Both the position numbers and the translations under genes were made by a program. Positions 35,726 through 44,429 of a stretch of DNA of 64,000 bases are shown here, in pieces (positions within the stretch are counted from its first letter, which is position 1; every line of letters begins with the position of its first letter). The notes beneath the pieces are model-generated. The model ran no database searches, was not told where the DNA came from, and worked only from the letters and a program-made list of their open reading frames with translations. The stretch is from Polaribacter filamentus (GTDB lineage Bacteria > Bacteroidota > Bacteroidia > Flavobacteriales > Flavobacteriaceae): positions 1,605,001 through 1,669,000 of the forward strand of contig NZ_MQUA01000013.1 in assembly GCF_002943715.1 (NCBI RefSeq), in the 5' to 3' direction.

Positions 35726-36349
35726 TTAGTTTTTTACAAAACGTTTTGTAATTGAATTTTGACCATTTAAAGAGGTAATTCTTACAATATAAATACCATC
35801 ATTTAGATTTGAAACTTTTACAGAAGAATCATTTTTAGAAATTTGCTTCGTTAACATTTCTTTACCTAATAAATTAAAAACTTTAACATTTAGCTTTTCA
35901 ATATCTTGAATTTGAAAATCTATTGTAAGGTTAGCGTTCGTTGGATTTGGATACATATTAATAGTACCTAATGCATCAAAAGTATCAATACTTAAAGTGC
36001 CTTCTGCAACAACAGAGATCGTTCCAAACATAATACTTGAATGGGGAGAACATACATAATCATTTGTTCCTACACTTGTAAAAGTTTTTGAGAATTTAAA
36101 CCCACTAGTAGAAGAATATGAGCTTTCAAAACTTTCATTTGAGCCTTCCTTACTTATAACATTGTGGCTATCATCGCCAATCCATCGCCAAATAACAGTA
36201 TCACCTACTTCAATGGTTCTACTTGATTTTGCATCACCAGAAGCTGTAGGAATTGAATTAAATCTCCATTCTATAGTTATGGTATTCGTTTGCGCAACAA
36301 GAGTTACTGAAGCAAAAAATAAAGTAATAAAAAGTAATTTTTTAATCAT
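35726..36349 (-). CDS. Cupredoxin-like copper protein with type IX secretion tail
   Basis: 207 residues: signal peptide (cut near VAQT, about 20), a plastocyanin/azurin-type domain with the four type 1 copper ligands in order (His in DDSHNVIS, then Cys, His and Met in YVCSPHSSIMFG), and a C-terminal T9SS sorting domain (INMYPNPTNANLTIDF ... GIYIVRITS). It should be a blue copper electron carrier exported to the cell surface, which is uncommon since cupredoxins normally stay in the periplasm. It stands alone. Confidence 0.85.
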   Translation of the reverse strand: MIKKLLFITLFFASVTLVAQTNTITIEWRFNSIPTASGDAKSSRTIEVGDTVIWRWIGDDSHNVISKEGSNESFESSYSSTSGFKFSKTFTSVGTNDYVCSPHSSIMFGTISVVAEGTLSIDTFDALGTINMYPNPTNANLTIDFQIQDIEKLNVKVFNLLGKEMLTKQISKNDSSVKVSNLNDGIYIVRITSLNGQNSITKRFVKN

Positions 36350-36573
36350 AATTTAAAGATTTTAATTGTTTAATTCTTTGTCGTAATTATTTTGAAAGCA
36401 TTTTCTAAAGATAATGAAATTCGTTATTAATTTCATTACAAATAAAATACTTTTGAGAGAATTCTAAAATAAAAACAAGCTTAAAGGGAAAATTATCTTT
36501 AATAAAGGAATTATTTTACTTGAACATCTTACTTTTTTATTCGATTAAAAAACATTTCGGAAAAAAAGATTTG

Positions 36574-36581
36574 TATTTTTG
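36574..36581 (+). promoter_or_regulatory. -7 element placed four bases before the thioesterase ATG
   Basis: TATTTTTG matches TANNTTTG and ends at 36581 while the ATG is at 36586. Initiation five to seven bases downstream would fall at the start codon, so the message would be leaderless or nearly so. Confidence 0.45.
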
Positions 36582-36585
36582 AATC

Positions 36586-37143
36586 ATGCCAAGAACAAAA
36601 GAAGAATTTAAACATATTAATGAATCTCAAGTAACAATAACCCAGTTAATGTTACCCTCTCATTCTAACTTTAGCGGCAAGATACATGGAGGTCATATTT
36701 TAAACATGATGGATCAAATTGCATTTGCTTGCGCTTCTAAACACTCTGGAAATTATTGTGTAACCGCTTCTGTAAATAAGGTTGATTTTTTAAACCCTAT
36801 TGAAGTAGGTGAATTAGTTACCTTAAAAGCTTCTATTAATTTTACGGGAAGAACTTCTATGGTTGTTGGTTTAAGGGTGGAATCTGAAAATATTAGAACC
36901 GGAGAAAAAAAACATTGTAACTCTTCGTATTTTACGATGGTTGCGAAAGACGAAAATGGAAAAAGCACGTCAATTCCTGGTATCATTTTAACTACCAAAA
37001 GCGAAATTAGACGTTTTGCCAGAAGTATAAAAAGACAAGAAGAGAGTAAGAACAGAACATCTCGTTTTAGTACTAAAGTTTTTAAAACCGATGATTATTT
37101 ATATCTTTTTGAAAACAGTAATTCTAAAATAGAATTGAAATAA
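36586..37143 (+). CDS. Acyl-CoA thioesterase (hotdog fold, YciA/BFIT-like)
   Basis: 185 residues. The hotdog domain shows LMLPSHSNFSGKIHGGHILNMMDQIAFACASKHSG, with the conserved Asp of the active site in MMDQ, and VTASVNKVDFLNPIEVGELV. It hydrolyses acyl-CoA to fatty acid and CoA in the cytoplasm; chain-length preference is unknown. A basic tail follows the domain. A promoter -7 element sits directly before the ATG. Downstream is a decayed gene on the same strand. Confidence 0.9.
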   Translation: MPRTKEEFKHINESQVTITQLMLPSHSNFSGKIHGGHILNMMDQIAFACASKHSGNYCVTASVNKVDFLNPIEVGELVTLKASINFTGRTSMVVGLRVESENIRTGEKKHCNSSYFTMVAKDENGKSTSIPGIILTTKSEIRRFARSIKRQEESKNRTSRFSTKVFKTDDYLYLFENSNSKIELK

Positions 37144-37208
37144 AGTCTTTTTTACTAGGCTCGTTTTATTAATATTAGTTGCGCTCTGGGATAACTAACC
37201 GATAACCA

Positions 37209-37640
37209 ATAATAAAATTCTTTATAAAAATTAGACAAAAAACTGTCTGAAAATAAGTTTGGAAAATATTTTACCTATCCAATCGAAAAAGTTACACTTG
37301 TTCTAATCGGAATAATTTTAGCACTTTAAACCAATACATGGGATAATGAACGTACGGCAAAAAAGAGTTAAAATAAATTTATAAGCAAGTGCAAAAAGAC
37401 CTTGTAAGTGATACGCTGCAAATTAGTTTTATAGTTAAGTTAATAGATACAAATAAAAAGATAAACGGATCCAGAATATTTTAGACAAAAAAATAAAGCT
37501 CTCTTTTTATGATACCACATCCTCAGCCAACTATAAAGACTTTGCTATTTGAATTAAAAAGTCACTTACAAGTGAAATTTATCGAAAACAATTGGCAACT
37601 TATAGACTTTTTTACGGAGAAAATTATATATCACGATTAA
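37209..37640 (+). pseudogene. Decayed DUF6090 family membrane protein
   Basis: Reading across two frames gives IIKFFIKIRQK then LSENKFGKYFTYPIEKVTLVLIGIILAL, stop, TNTWDNERTAKK, which is the N-terminus of DUF6090 proteins (basic leader, one membrane helix, then NNWNE-type motif). Lesions are an ATA where the ATG start is expected, one extra A at 37236-37242 that shifts the frame, and CAA to TAA in the ALQ position (37326-37328). The remaining 300 bases are too degraded for a clear frame. This accounts for the 514-base gap. Confidence 0.65.
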
Positions 37641-37657
37641 AATATCTCAGTAAAAAA

Positions 37658-38518
37658 TTAAAAAGTTCTTGAAATATTAAAGCCTAAGTGGATATCACCG
37701 CCAAAAAAATTACCGGTAGTTTCTGTAATAAAACTCTTTTCTATCATAGTAATTGAGTTGGATAAGATGATTTGAAAAACATGTCCACCAGTTTCTATAT
37801 CTACACCAAAAGCCAGCGAATTAGTAGTTGTTAACGATTCTAATTCATCAAAAGCATAGTAATATTCCGCATTTAAAGAAACGCGTTTACCCAACTTTAC
37901 CCTTCCACCAAAACCTAAAGCAAAAATATCGTGCGGATCTGCATCTAAAACCACAGAATTTCTATGGACAAAAGTTGGTGTTAATTGTAAAGACAAAGAC
38001 GGACTAAATTTTCTTGCAATTAAAACTTGCCCAACATAAGCCAAACGTTCGCTAAAGGAAGGATCAAAATTTGGATCAAAAGATTCTTGAGTTTTTATAG
38101 TAGCACTTCCGAATAGTGAAATAGCAATAGGAAATGATTTTGCGCCAGTTTTTTGTTTTACTAGTTTGTATTTTAAAAACCCATCATAGATTTTCTCAAA
38201 ACTACTTCTTCCAAGGCCAGCAGTTAAATCGTCAGTAATTCCGTATTCTAAAGCGAATCGTATGTTCGATTGATCTAAACCAAACAAGTCATAAAAACCT
38301 GTATTTACTCTACCAAATCTGTGGCTGATAATAAATTCCAATTCCTTGTTCTTTCTATTTTCAATAGAATGTCCGTTAGCGATTCTTGTACCTTTAAAAG
38401 TAGCGGTTACCGCTTCAGTTGTTTTTGGCGCCTCATCTTCTAAAACATCAAATAAATCTTGTGCTGATAATTGTAATGATAATCCAACAAAAAGCAATCC
38501 TAAAAATTTCTTTATCAT
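37658..38518 (-). CDS. DUF5777 family outer membrane beta-barrel protein
   Basis: 286 residues with a signal peptide (cut near LSAQ, about 19) and an all-beta body with alternating hydrophobic strands ending in ISRTF, an aromatic C-terminus typical of outer membrane barrels. It matches the DUF5777 family. It is last in the four-gene unit cytochrome c, OB-fold, YceI, DUF5777, which recurs in Bacteroidota. It may bind a small molecule or partner with the cytochrome; the role is unknown. Confidence 0.82.
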   Translation of the reverse strand: MIKKFLGLLFVGLSLQLSAQDLFDVLEDEAPKTTEAVTATFKGTRIANGHSIENRKNKELEFIISHRFGRVNTGFYDLFGLDQSNIRFALEYGITDDLTAGLGRSSFEKIYDGFLKYKLVKQKTGAKSFPIAISLFGSATIKTQESFDPNFDPSFSERLAYVGQVLIARKFSPSLSLQLTPTFVHRNSVVLDADPHDIFALGFGGRVKLGKRVSLNAEYYYAFDELESLTTTNSLAFGVDIETGGHVFQIILSNSITMIEKSFITETTGNFFGGDIHLGFNISRTF

Positions 38519-38521
38519 TAT

Positions 38522-39064
38522 TTATTTTTTATATGGTTTATGATTAAACTCAAAAGAAACTTTAATTTCTTCAGCAATATTTTTAGCGACTACTGCAGGA
38601 ATGGCAATATCAAAATCAGCCAATTTTATAAAAAACACTCCCGTTAAAGCAATAATGTCTTTCGTATTTTTTGAATTTGCCTCAATAGTAATTTCTTTAG
38701 ATACACCGTGAATTGTGATTGCTCCTAAAATAGTTACTTTTTCTGTGTTTTTAGAATTCTCAAAATCTTGAATTTTTCCTTTAAAAGTTGCTTTCGGAAA
38801 TTTATCTGACTCTACATAATTCTCATTAAAATGTTCTTGCATTAAGGCTTTATCAAACTGAAATGATTTCATTAAAATAGAAATAGCCATATCTCCATTT
38901 GAGTAATCTACAATGCTTAATACTTGATTATTTTCTGCTTTAATATCTTCCACTGGTGAAGAAGAAAAAAAAGTTATTTTTCCACTTTTGGTTAAAAATC
39001 TGTCTTGCGCACTAACCGAATTAGCGATACATAAGACAAAAAATAAGGTGTAAATAATCTTCAT
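38522..39064 (-). CDS. YceI family periplasmic protein
   Basis: 180 residues with a Sec signal (cut near VSAQ, about 20), then a lipocalin-like YceI barrel: DRFLTKSGKITFFSSSP, KFPKATFKGKIQDF and ITIHGVSKEITIEA. YceI proteins bind isoprenoids such as polyprenyl lipids in the periplasm. The start at 39064 (KIIYTLFFVL) is chosen because the longer frame back to 39097 adds a polar leader before the signal peptide and overlaps the OB-fold gene more. It is third in the cytochrome operon. Confidence 0.88.
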   Translation of the reverse strand: MKIIYTLFFVLCIANSVSAQDRFLTKSGKITFFSSSPVEDIKAENNQVLSIVDYSNGDMAISILMKSFQFDKALMQEHFNENYVESDKFPKATFKGKIQDFENSKNTEKVTILGAITIHGVSKEITIEANSKNTKDIIALTGVFFIKLADFDIAIPAVVAKNIAEEIKVSFEFNHKPYKK

Positions 39065-39078
39065 TTTATTTGTTTTTT

Positions 39079-39492
39079 TTAGTTGATTAGTACACATTTT
39101 ACCAATACAACATCTAATAGAAATCCTGTACAGATTCCTTTCAAAGCAACTTGTTGTCCCTCTTTTAGCGTATTGACTTTAGTTTTTGATTCCTCAGATA
39201 AATAACATAATACATCACCAAAACCATTACCTGCTAAGGCAACAATAACCGTTTCATTTTCCGCTTTTATACTATTAATTATGCCTAAAACTTGCACTAT
39301 TTTATCTAAATAGGTTGTGTTTGCTAAGGTTTCATCAGAAGAAAAATCGTCAACAATTTTTGCTGCTTCTAAGGTAACATCAGAAGAAGTTTCTCCAACA
39401 TTTACGTGTGGTTTATTATACATTTTGTAAGCAATAAATCCACCAAGAAAAATCAATATAGATAAAAATAAAATTATTTTTTTCGCTTTCAT
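39079..39492 (-). CDS. OB-fold (tRNA_anti-like) membrane-anchored protein
   Basis: About 137 residues: one N-terminal membrane helix (KIILFLSILIFLGGFIAY, about 4-21), then an OB-fold domain (YLDKIVQVLGIINSIKAENETVIVAL ... VLCYLSEESKTKVNTLKEGQQVALKGICTGFLLDVVLVKCVLI, in part). The family name comes from the OB-fold; nucleic-acid binding is not expected in the periplasm. The start at 39492 (KAKKIILF) is chosen since it gives a normal anchor. It lies between the cytochrome and YceI genes. Confidence 0.8.
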   Translation of the reverse strand: MKAKKIILFLSILIFLGGFIAYKMYNKPHVNVGETSSDVTLEAAKIVDDFSSDETLANTTYLDKIVQVLGIINSIKAENETVIVALAGNGFGDVLCYLSEESKTKVNTLKEGQQVALKGICTGFLLDVVLVKCVLIN

Positions 39493-39496
39493 CTTA

Positions 39497-39880
39497 TTAA
39501 TTATTTTGAGCTCCGTCATCTACCCAGCTAACAATTGCTTGTATTTGGGCATTTGTTAAAGAACTCCCTTGAGGCATAGATCTACTTGATACTTCACTTT
39601 TAACAATTGCGGCACTATTTTTAATGCCGTCATAAGTTCGTAAATCTGGAAAACGACTTCCATTATGACAACTAACGCATCTACTATCTATAATAGGTTT
39701 TACGTTCGCAGAAAAAGTTGCTGCTGCGCCAGGAGTACCTTCATTATTGCCATTACCATCATCCTCATTTGAAATTTCTATGGCAATTATATCCTCTTCT
39801 GTGTGATATTCACAAGAAAAAAGACAACTAATTAAAGCAAAAATTAAAAATAACTTTAAATTGTTTACATTGATATTCAT
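39497..39880 (-). CDS. c-type cytochrome lipoprotein
   Basis: 127 residues: lipobox LFSC (about 22), an acidic and Gly/Asn-rich linker, then a small cytochrome c domain with the heme motif CVSCH (about 72-76) and an axial Met in SRSMPQG. It is predicted to hold one covalent heme and sit on a membrane by its lipid. The start at 39880 is chosen because it gives a clean lipoprotein signal; a longer frame to 39958 is possible. It leads the OB-fold/YceI/DUF5777 operon and may accept electrons there. Confidence 0.87.
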   Translation of the reverse strand: MNINVNNLKLFLIFALISCLFSCEYHTEEDIIAIEISNEDDGNGNNEGTPGAAATFSANVKPIIDSRCVSCHNGSRFPDLRTYDGIKNSAAIVKSEVSSRSMPQGSSLTNAQIQAIVSWVDDGAQNN

Positions 39881-40001
39881 TTTCAATTGGTTTTTAATTG
39901 TTTTACAAAAATAAATAATTTTCACCTTAACAAAATGACTGAAAGGGAAAAAATACATGCTAAAAGGGAAAAATTACCCTTAAGTAAACTAGATTTTCTA
40001 G

Positions 40002-40250
40002 CTATTTTAACCATTGCTTAAAATCTGTAGCCCTGTTTTTACTAATAATAATTTCTACGTCATCTTTTGAAGAAGTTAAAATTTTTAATTGACTATTACC
40101 GTATCTAATAATTTTATAAATGGCTATAATACTAATAATAAATTGAAGATTTGCTCGGAAGAATAAGTTGTTTTCTAACTTGCTCATTAAATCATCTAGA
40201 CTAGTATTTGTGATCGCTTTTTTAGCATCAAAGTTGATAACTGGGTAAAA
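40002..40250 (-). pseudogene. Truncated LytTR DNA-binding domain remnant
   Basis: The minus-strand frame FDAKKAITNTSLDDLMSKLENNLFFRANLQFIISI ... KNRATDFKQWLK (in part) is the C-terminal two-thirds of a LytTR domain, with the typical FFRAxxQFIIS core and terminal W-L. A stop (40251-40253) lies just upstream of the preserved part and no receiver domain or start is found. A 61-codon frame inside it is open but cannot form a full domain. It probably once regulated the adjacent cytochrome operon. Confidence 0.7.
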
Positions 40251-40338
40251 TTAACTGATATTTTACTCTAATTACAAAAGTCATAACCTTTTTCTACCAT
40301 ATGTTTATTTACTAGATCTAGATATTTAAACATGTAAC

Positions 40339-40383
40339 AAATCAAAAAAACCTTCAATTTATTGAAGGTTTTCTTTGATTTAA
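40339..40383 (-). terminator. Terminator after the fasciclin gene
   Basis: A long stem built on AAAACCTTCAA with complement and a further outer pairing (AAATCAAA with TTTGATTT), ending in a T-rich run on the minus strand, 15 bases after the fasciclin stop. Confidence 0.8.
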
Positions 40384-40397
40384 ATTTCTGATACTAA

Positions 40398-40979
40398 TTA
40401 TTTTGGCATCACAACACTATCAATTGCATGAATTACTCCGTTAGAAGCTGCAACATCTGCAATTACTACTGTAGACATATTTCCTTTTTCATCTTTCAAC
40501 ATTACATTTCCTTCCATTAAAGAAGCTACTAATTTACCACCTTGAACTGTAGTAACAGTAAATGCGCCATTGTTTGCTTTTATTGCTTCTACAACCGCAG
40601 CTGCATCAAATTTTCCTGAAACAACGTGGTACGTTAAAATACTTGTTAAGGTTGCTTTATTTTCTGGTTGTAACAAAGTTGCTACTGTACCTTCTGATAA
40701 TTTAGCAAAAGCAGCATTTGTTGGTGCAAAAACTGTAAATGGACCTGCTGAACTTAATGTTTCTACTAAACCCGCCGCTTTCACTGCTGCAACTAAAGTT
40801 GTAAAATTTTCGTTACTAGCAGCAACACCCACAATATTCGGAGTTTGAACTGTTTCTGGAACATCAGTAACCATTGTTACTGTTTCTTCTTTAGCTTCTT
40901 CAGTTTTTGATGTTTTACATGACGCAGTTGCAAAGAGTCCGATAATCGCAACAGCCATAAATAAATTTCTTGTTTTCAT
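40398..40979 (-). CDS. Fasciclin (FAS1) domain lipoprotein
   Basis: 193 residues: lipobox ATASC (about 17), a Glu/Thr-rich linker, then one FAS1 domain (NFTTLVAAVKAAGLVETLSSAGPFTVFAPTNAAFAKL in part, VLTYHVVSGKF-like ILTYHVVSGKF, and NGVIHAIDSVVMP). FAS1 domains mediate adhesion or lipid and glycan binding at the surface. The start at 40979 (KTRNLFMAV) is chosen because it makes a normal lipoprotein signal; the frame to 41012 is not needed. Single gene with its own terminator. Confidence 0.9.
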   Translation of the reverse strand: MKTRNLFMAVAIIGLFATASCKTSKTEEAKEETVTMVTDVPETVQTPNIVGVAASNENFTTLVAAVKAAGLVETLSSAGPFTVFAPTNAAFAKLSEGTVATLLQPENKATLTSILTYHVVSGKFDAAAVVEAIKANNGAFTVTTVQGGKLVASLMEGNVMLKDEKGNMSTVVIADVAASNGVIHAIDSVVMPK

Positions 40980-41117
40980 TTTTTTTTGAATTTGAGTGTT
41001 AATATAAAACAAAGATAAAAGTAATGAATCGTTACTCTTTCATACTCTTGTTTAAAGTTTTGTTAAAATTATGAAACAAAATAATAGCGTCTTAAAAAAT
41101 GATCATCCCTAAAACAA

Positions 41118-41155
41118 AAAAACATCCAATTCAAAATTGAGAATTGGATGTTTTT
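41118..41155 (-). terminator. Terminator after carB
   Basis: Stem AACATCCAATTC with its complement, 8-base loop, flanked by A and T tracts, directly after the carB stop on the minus strand. Confidence 0.85.
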
Positions 41156-41176
41156 AATATGTTAAAATTTTTATTG

Positions 41177-44032
41177 TTACTTATTCAAATACATTTTACG
41201 CCTTGCATATAAGTTGTAAAATTCATCATCTTTTAAACTATCAATAAACAAAATACTTTCTCCAGTAGATTTCATTTCTGGTCCTAATTTCTTATTTACA
41301 TTATGAAACTTGTTAAAAGAAAAAACTGGTTGTTTAATTGCATACCCTGTTAATTGCGGATTAAAAGTAAAGTCGGCTACTTTATTATGACCCAACATTA
41401 CTTTCGTTGCATAATTTACATACGGTTCTTTGTATGCTTTTGCGATAAAAGGAACCGTTCTAGAGGCTCTAGGATTTGCTTCAATAATGTATACAAGTTC
41501 GTCTTTAATTGCAAATTGAACATTTATCAAACCAACAGTTTTTAATTCTCTTGCAATTGTATGTGTATGATCTTTAATTTGTTGCATTACCAAATCACCT
41601 AAATTAAATACGGGTAACATTGCATTCGAATCCCCAGAATGAATTCCGCAAGGTTCTATATGCTCCATAATTCCGATAATGTACACATTACCATCCGCAT
41701 CACAAATTGCATCTGCTTCTGCTTCTATTGCACCATCTAAATAATGATCTAACAATAATTTATTACCAGGCATTCTCCCTAATAAATCAACCACATGCTC
41801 TACCAATTCTTCTTTGTTGATGACAATTTTCATTCCTTGTCCTCCTAAAACATAAGAAGGTCTTACTAAAATTGGGAAATCTAATTCATCTGCTAAAACC
41901 AACGCTTCATCAGCCGTTTCTGCAATTCCGAATTCCGGATAAGGAATATTATTATTCTTTAATAAGGTAGAAAAACTTCCTCTATCTTCCGCTAAATCTA
42001 GCGCTTCAAAAGAAGTTCCTATGATTTTAATTCCGTATTTTGTTAACTTCTCCGCTAGTTTCAAAGCAGTTTGTCCGCCTAATTGTACAATAACGCCTTC
42101 TGGTTTTTCATGACGTATGATGTCATAAATATGTTCCCAAAAAACAGGTTCGAAATATAATTTATCAGCTGTATCAAAATCCGTAGAAACCGTTTCAGGA
42201 TTGCAGTTAATCATAATCGTTTCGTAACCACATTCTTTCGCGGCTAAAACTCCATGAACACAGCAGTAATCAAACTCAATTCCTTGTCCTATTCTGTTTG
42301 GTCCAGAACCTAAAACGATAATTTTCTTTTTAGGCGTTACAATACTTTCGTTTGCTATAATAATTTCTCCGTTTGCTGTTTCAATTTCATTTTCGAACGT
42401 TGAATAATAATAAGGTGTTTGCGCTTTAAATTCGGCAGCACAAGTATCTACTAACTTATAAACTCTTTGAACTCTTAGCTCGTCTCTTTTATTATACACC
42501 TGACTTTCTAAACAACCCAACATGTGCGCTATTTGTCTATCACCATATCCTTTTTGTTTTGCTTCTAGCAATAAATCTCTAGTAATAGTGCCAATTTTAT
42601 AGGTAGAAATTTCTTTTTGAAGTTGAAATAACTCTTCATATTGTTTTAAATACCACATGTCAATTTTTGTGATATCATGAATCTTGCTCAACGGAATTCC
42701 GATTGCAATAGCATCATAAATAGCAAAAACACGATCCCAACTTGCATTGGTTAATTTTTCTATAATTTGATTGTAATCTGTATACCCTTTGCCATCTGCG
42801 CCTAAACCGTTTCTCTTTATCTCTAAAGATTGTGTTGCTTTGTGAAGTGCTTCTTGAAAAGAACGTCCAATTCCCATTACTTCACCAACCGATTTCATTT
42901 GCAATCCTAAAGTTCTGTCTGATCCTTCAAATTTATCGAAATTCCAACGCGGAATTTTCACAATCACATAATCTAACGTTGGCTCAAATAAAGCCGAAGT
43001 AGATTTAGTAATTTGATTCTGTAATTCATCTAAAGTATAACCAATTGCTAATTTTGTTGCAATTTTTGCAATAGGATACCCTGTTGCTTTACTCGCTAAA
43101 GCGGATGAACGCGAAACACGTGGATTAATTTCGATAGCTATAATATCTTCTTTTTCATCCGGTGAAACCGCAAATTGAACGTTACAACCACCTTCAAAAT
43201 CACCAATAGAACGCATCATATGGATTGCCATATCACGCATTTTCTGGTAGGTTTTATCAGATAATGTCATTGCTGGCGCAACGGTGATAGAATCTCCCGT
43301 ATGAATACCCATTGGATCCATGTTTTCGATAGAACAAATGATAACTACGTTGTCATTATTGTCTCTCAGCAACTCTAATTCATACTCCTTCCAGCCCATC
43401 ATTGCTTTATCAATCATCACCTCATGAATTGGTGATGCTTCTAAACCTCTGCTTAATAATTCGTCAAAATCGCTCGGTTTATATACAATTGAAGCTCCTG
43501 CACCACCTAAGGTATAAGAGGATCTAATTACTAATGGGAACCCGAATTCTTGTGCTATTTCTTTTCCTTTTAAGAAGGATGTCGCGGTTGCTTGAGGCGC
43601 CATTGGCACACCAATTTTTAACATTAATTCTCTAAATTGTTCTCTATCTTCCGTAATATTAATTGCGTCGATATCAACACCTATTAATTTAACATTAAAA
43701 TCTTTCCAAATTCCTTTTGTATCTGCTTCGATACATAAATTTAGAGCTGTTTGACCACCCATTGTGGGTAAAACTGCATCAATTTGAGGATGTTCTTTTA
43801 GAATTTGAATGATTGATTTCGTTGTTAAAGGCAACAAATAAATATGATCTGCCATTGAAGGATCAGTCATAATTGTAGCAGGATTCGAATTAATTAAGAT
43901 GGTTTCTATTCCGTCTTCTCCTAAAGAGCGTAAAGATTGAGAGCCAGCATAATCAAATTCACATGCTTGCCCAATAACAATTGGTCCAGATCCGATAATT
44001 AATACAGAATTGAGGTCTTTTCTTTTTGGCAT
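41177..44032 (-). CDS. carB: Carbamoyl-phosphate synthase large subunit
   Basis: Makes carbamoyl phosphate from glutamine-derived ammonia, bicarbonate and two ATP for pyrimidine and arginine synthesis. It has two homologous ATP-grasp halves: VLIIGSGPIVIGQACEFDYAGSQ opens the first and IVLGSGPNRIGQGIEFDYCCVH the second (about residue 560). At 951 residues it is about 120 shorter than the E. coli protein because the C-terminal MGS-like regulatory domain is missing, a feature I recall from other Flavobacteriia. The frame ends cleanly at RRKMYLNK. Confidence 0.96.
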   Translation of the reverse strand: MPKRKDLNSVLIIGSGPIVIGQACEFDYAGSQSLRSLGEDGIETILINSNPATIMTDPSMADHIYLLPLTTKSIIQILKEHPQIDAVLPTMGGQTALNLCIEADTKGIWKDFNVKLIGVDIDAINITEDREQFRELMLKIGVPMAPQATATSFLKGKEIAQEFGFPLVIRSSYTLGGAGASIVYKPSDFDELLSRGLEASPIHEVMIDKAMMGWKEYELELLRDNNDNVVIICSIENMDPMGIHTGDSITVAPAMTLSDKTYQKMRDMAIHMMRSIGDFEGGCNVQFAVSPDEKEDIIAIEINPRVSRSSALASKATGYPIAKIATKLAIGYTLDELQNQITKSTSALFEPTLDYVIVKIPRWNFDKFEGSDRTLGLQMKSVGEVMGIGRSFQEALHKATQSLEIKRNGLGADGKGYTDYNQIIEKLTNASWDRVFAIYDAIAIGIPLSKIHDITKIDMWYLKQYEELFQLQKEISTYKIGTITRDLLLEAKQKGYGDRQIAHMLGCLESQVYNKRDELRVQRVYKLVDTCAAEFKAQTPYYYSTFENEIETANGEIIIANESIVTPKKKIIVLGSGPNRIGQGIEFDYCCVHGVLAAKECGYETIMINCNPETVSTDFDTADKLYFEPVFWEHIYDIIRHEKPEGVIVQLGGQTALKLAEKLTKYGIKIIGTSFEALDLAEDRGSFSTLLKNNNIPYPEFGIAETADEALVLADELDFPILVRPSYVLGGQGMKIVINKEELVEHVVDLLGRMPGNKLLLDHYLDGAIEAEADAICDADGNVYIIGIMEHIEPCGIHSGDSNAMLPVFNLGDLVMQQIKDHTHTIARELKTVGLINVQFAIKDELVYIIEANPRASRTVPFIAKAYKEPYVNYATKVMLGHNKVADFTFNPQLTGYAIKQPVFSFNKFHNVNKKLGPEMKSTGESILFIDSLKDDEFYNLYARRKMYLNK

Positions 44033-44083
44033 GATAAATAGTTGTTTTTTATTAGTTTGTGAAAATAATTAGGTATTAGGTAT

Positions 44084-44115
44084 AAAAAAAGGTGTTACTT
44101 TAAAAAAGCAACACC
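44084..44115 (-). terminator. Terminator after rpmH
   Basis: Stem GGTGTT with AACACC, extended inward after one mismatch, and a seven-base T-run on the minus strand. It lies between rpmH and carB. Confidence 0.8.
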
Positions 44116-44140
44116 TAATATATTAACATTTGTTAATCAT

Positions 44141-44302
44141 TTATTTTTTATGTCTAGTTTCCGAAGAAACAGAAATTTTCTTTCTTCCTTTTGCTCTTCT
44201 ACGAGCTAATACTTTTCTACCATTAGCAGAAGCCATTCTTTCCATGAAACCATGTTTGTTTCTTCTCTTTCTTTTTGATGGTTGGTACGTTCTTTTTGGC
44301 AT
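44141..44302 (-). CDS. rpmH: 50S ribosomal protein L34
   Basis: A 53-residue, strongly basic protein read on the minus strand: [18 protein letters not shown], then [19 protein letters not shown] and a short tail ending RHKK. This is the invariant L34 sequence pattern of the large ribosomal subunit. The frame is too short for many gene finders, and an opposite-strand frame (44130-44333) is only its shadow. A good flavobacterial promoter lies at 44372-44401 and a terminator at 44084-44115, so it is a single-gene unit. Confidence 0.97.
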   Translation of the reverse strand: MPKRTYQPSKRKRRNKHGFMERMASANGRKVLARRRAKGRKKISVSSETRHKK

Positions 44303-44371
44303 TATCTGTATTTTTAAATATCTTCTTTATTAATTTTATCGCTTAACTTTTCACGTCGTTAAAAGCGTTTG

Positions 44372-44401
44372 CAAATATACAATTGTTTTTATTTTTGACA
44401 A
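44372..44401 (-). promoter_or_regulatory. Flavobacterial promoter for rpmH (TTG-N19-TATATTTG)
   Basis: On the minus strand TTG (44399-44401) and TATATTTG (44372-44379) are 19 bases apart, a full consensus promoter. It leaves a leader of about 65 bases before the rpmH ATG. Confidence 0.7.
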
Positions 44402-44429
44402 ACAGTATTTGAAAAAAATTAAAATATTT

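Noticed and set aside
44130..44333. Plus-strand open frame of 67 codons
   Set aside because: It is the shadow of rpmH on the minus strand, which has the full L34 sequence, promoter and terminator.
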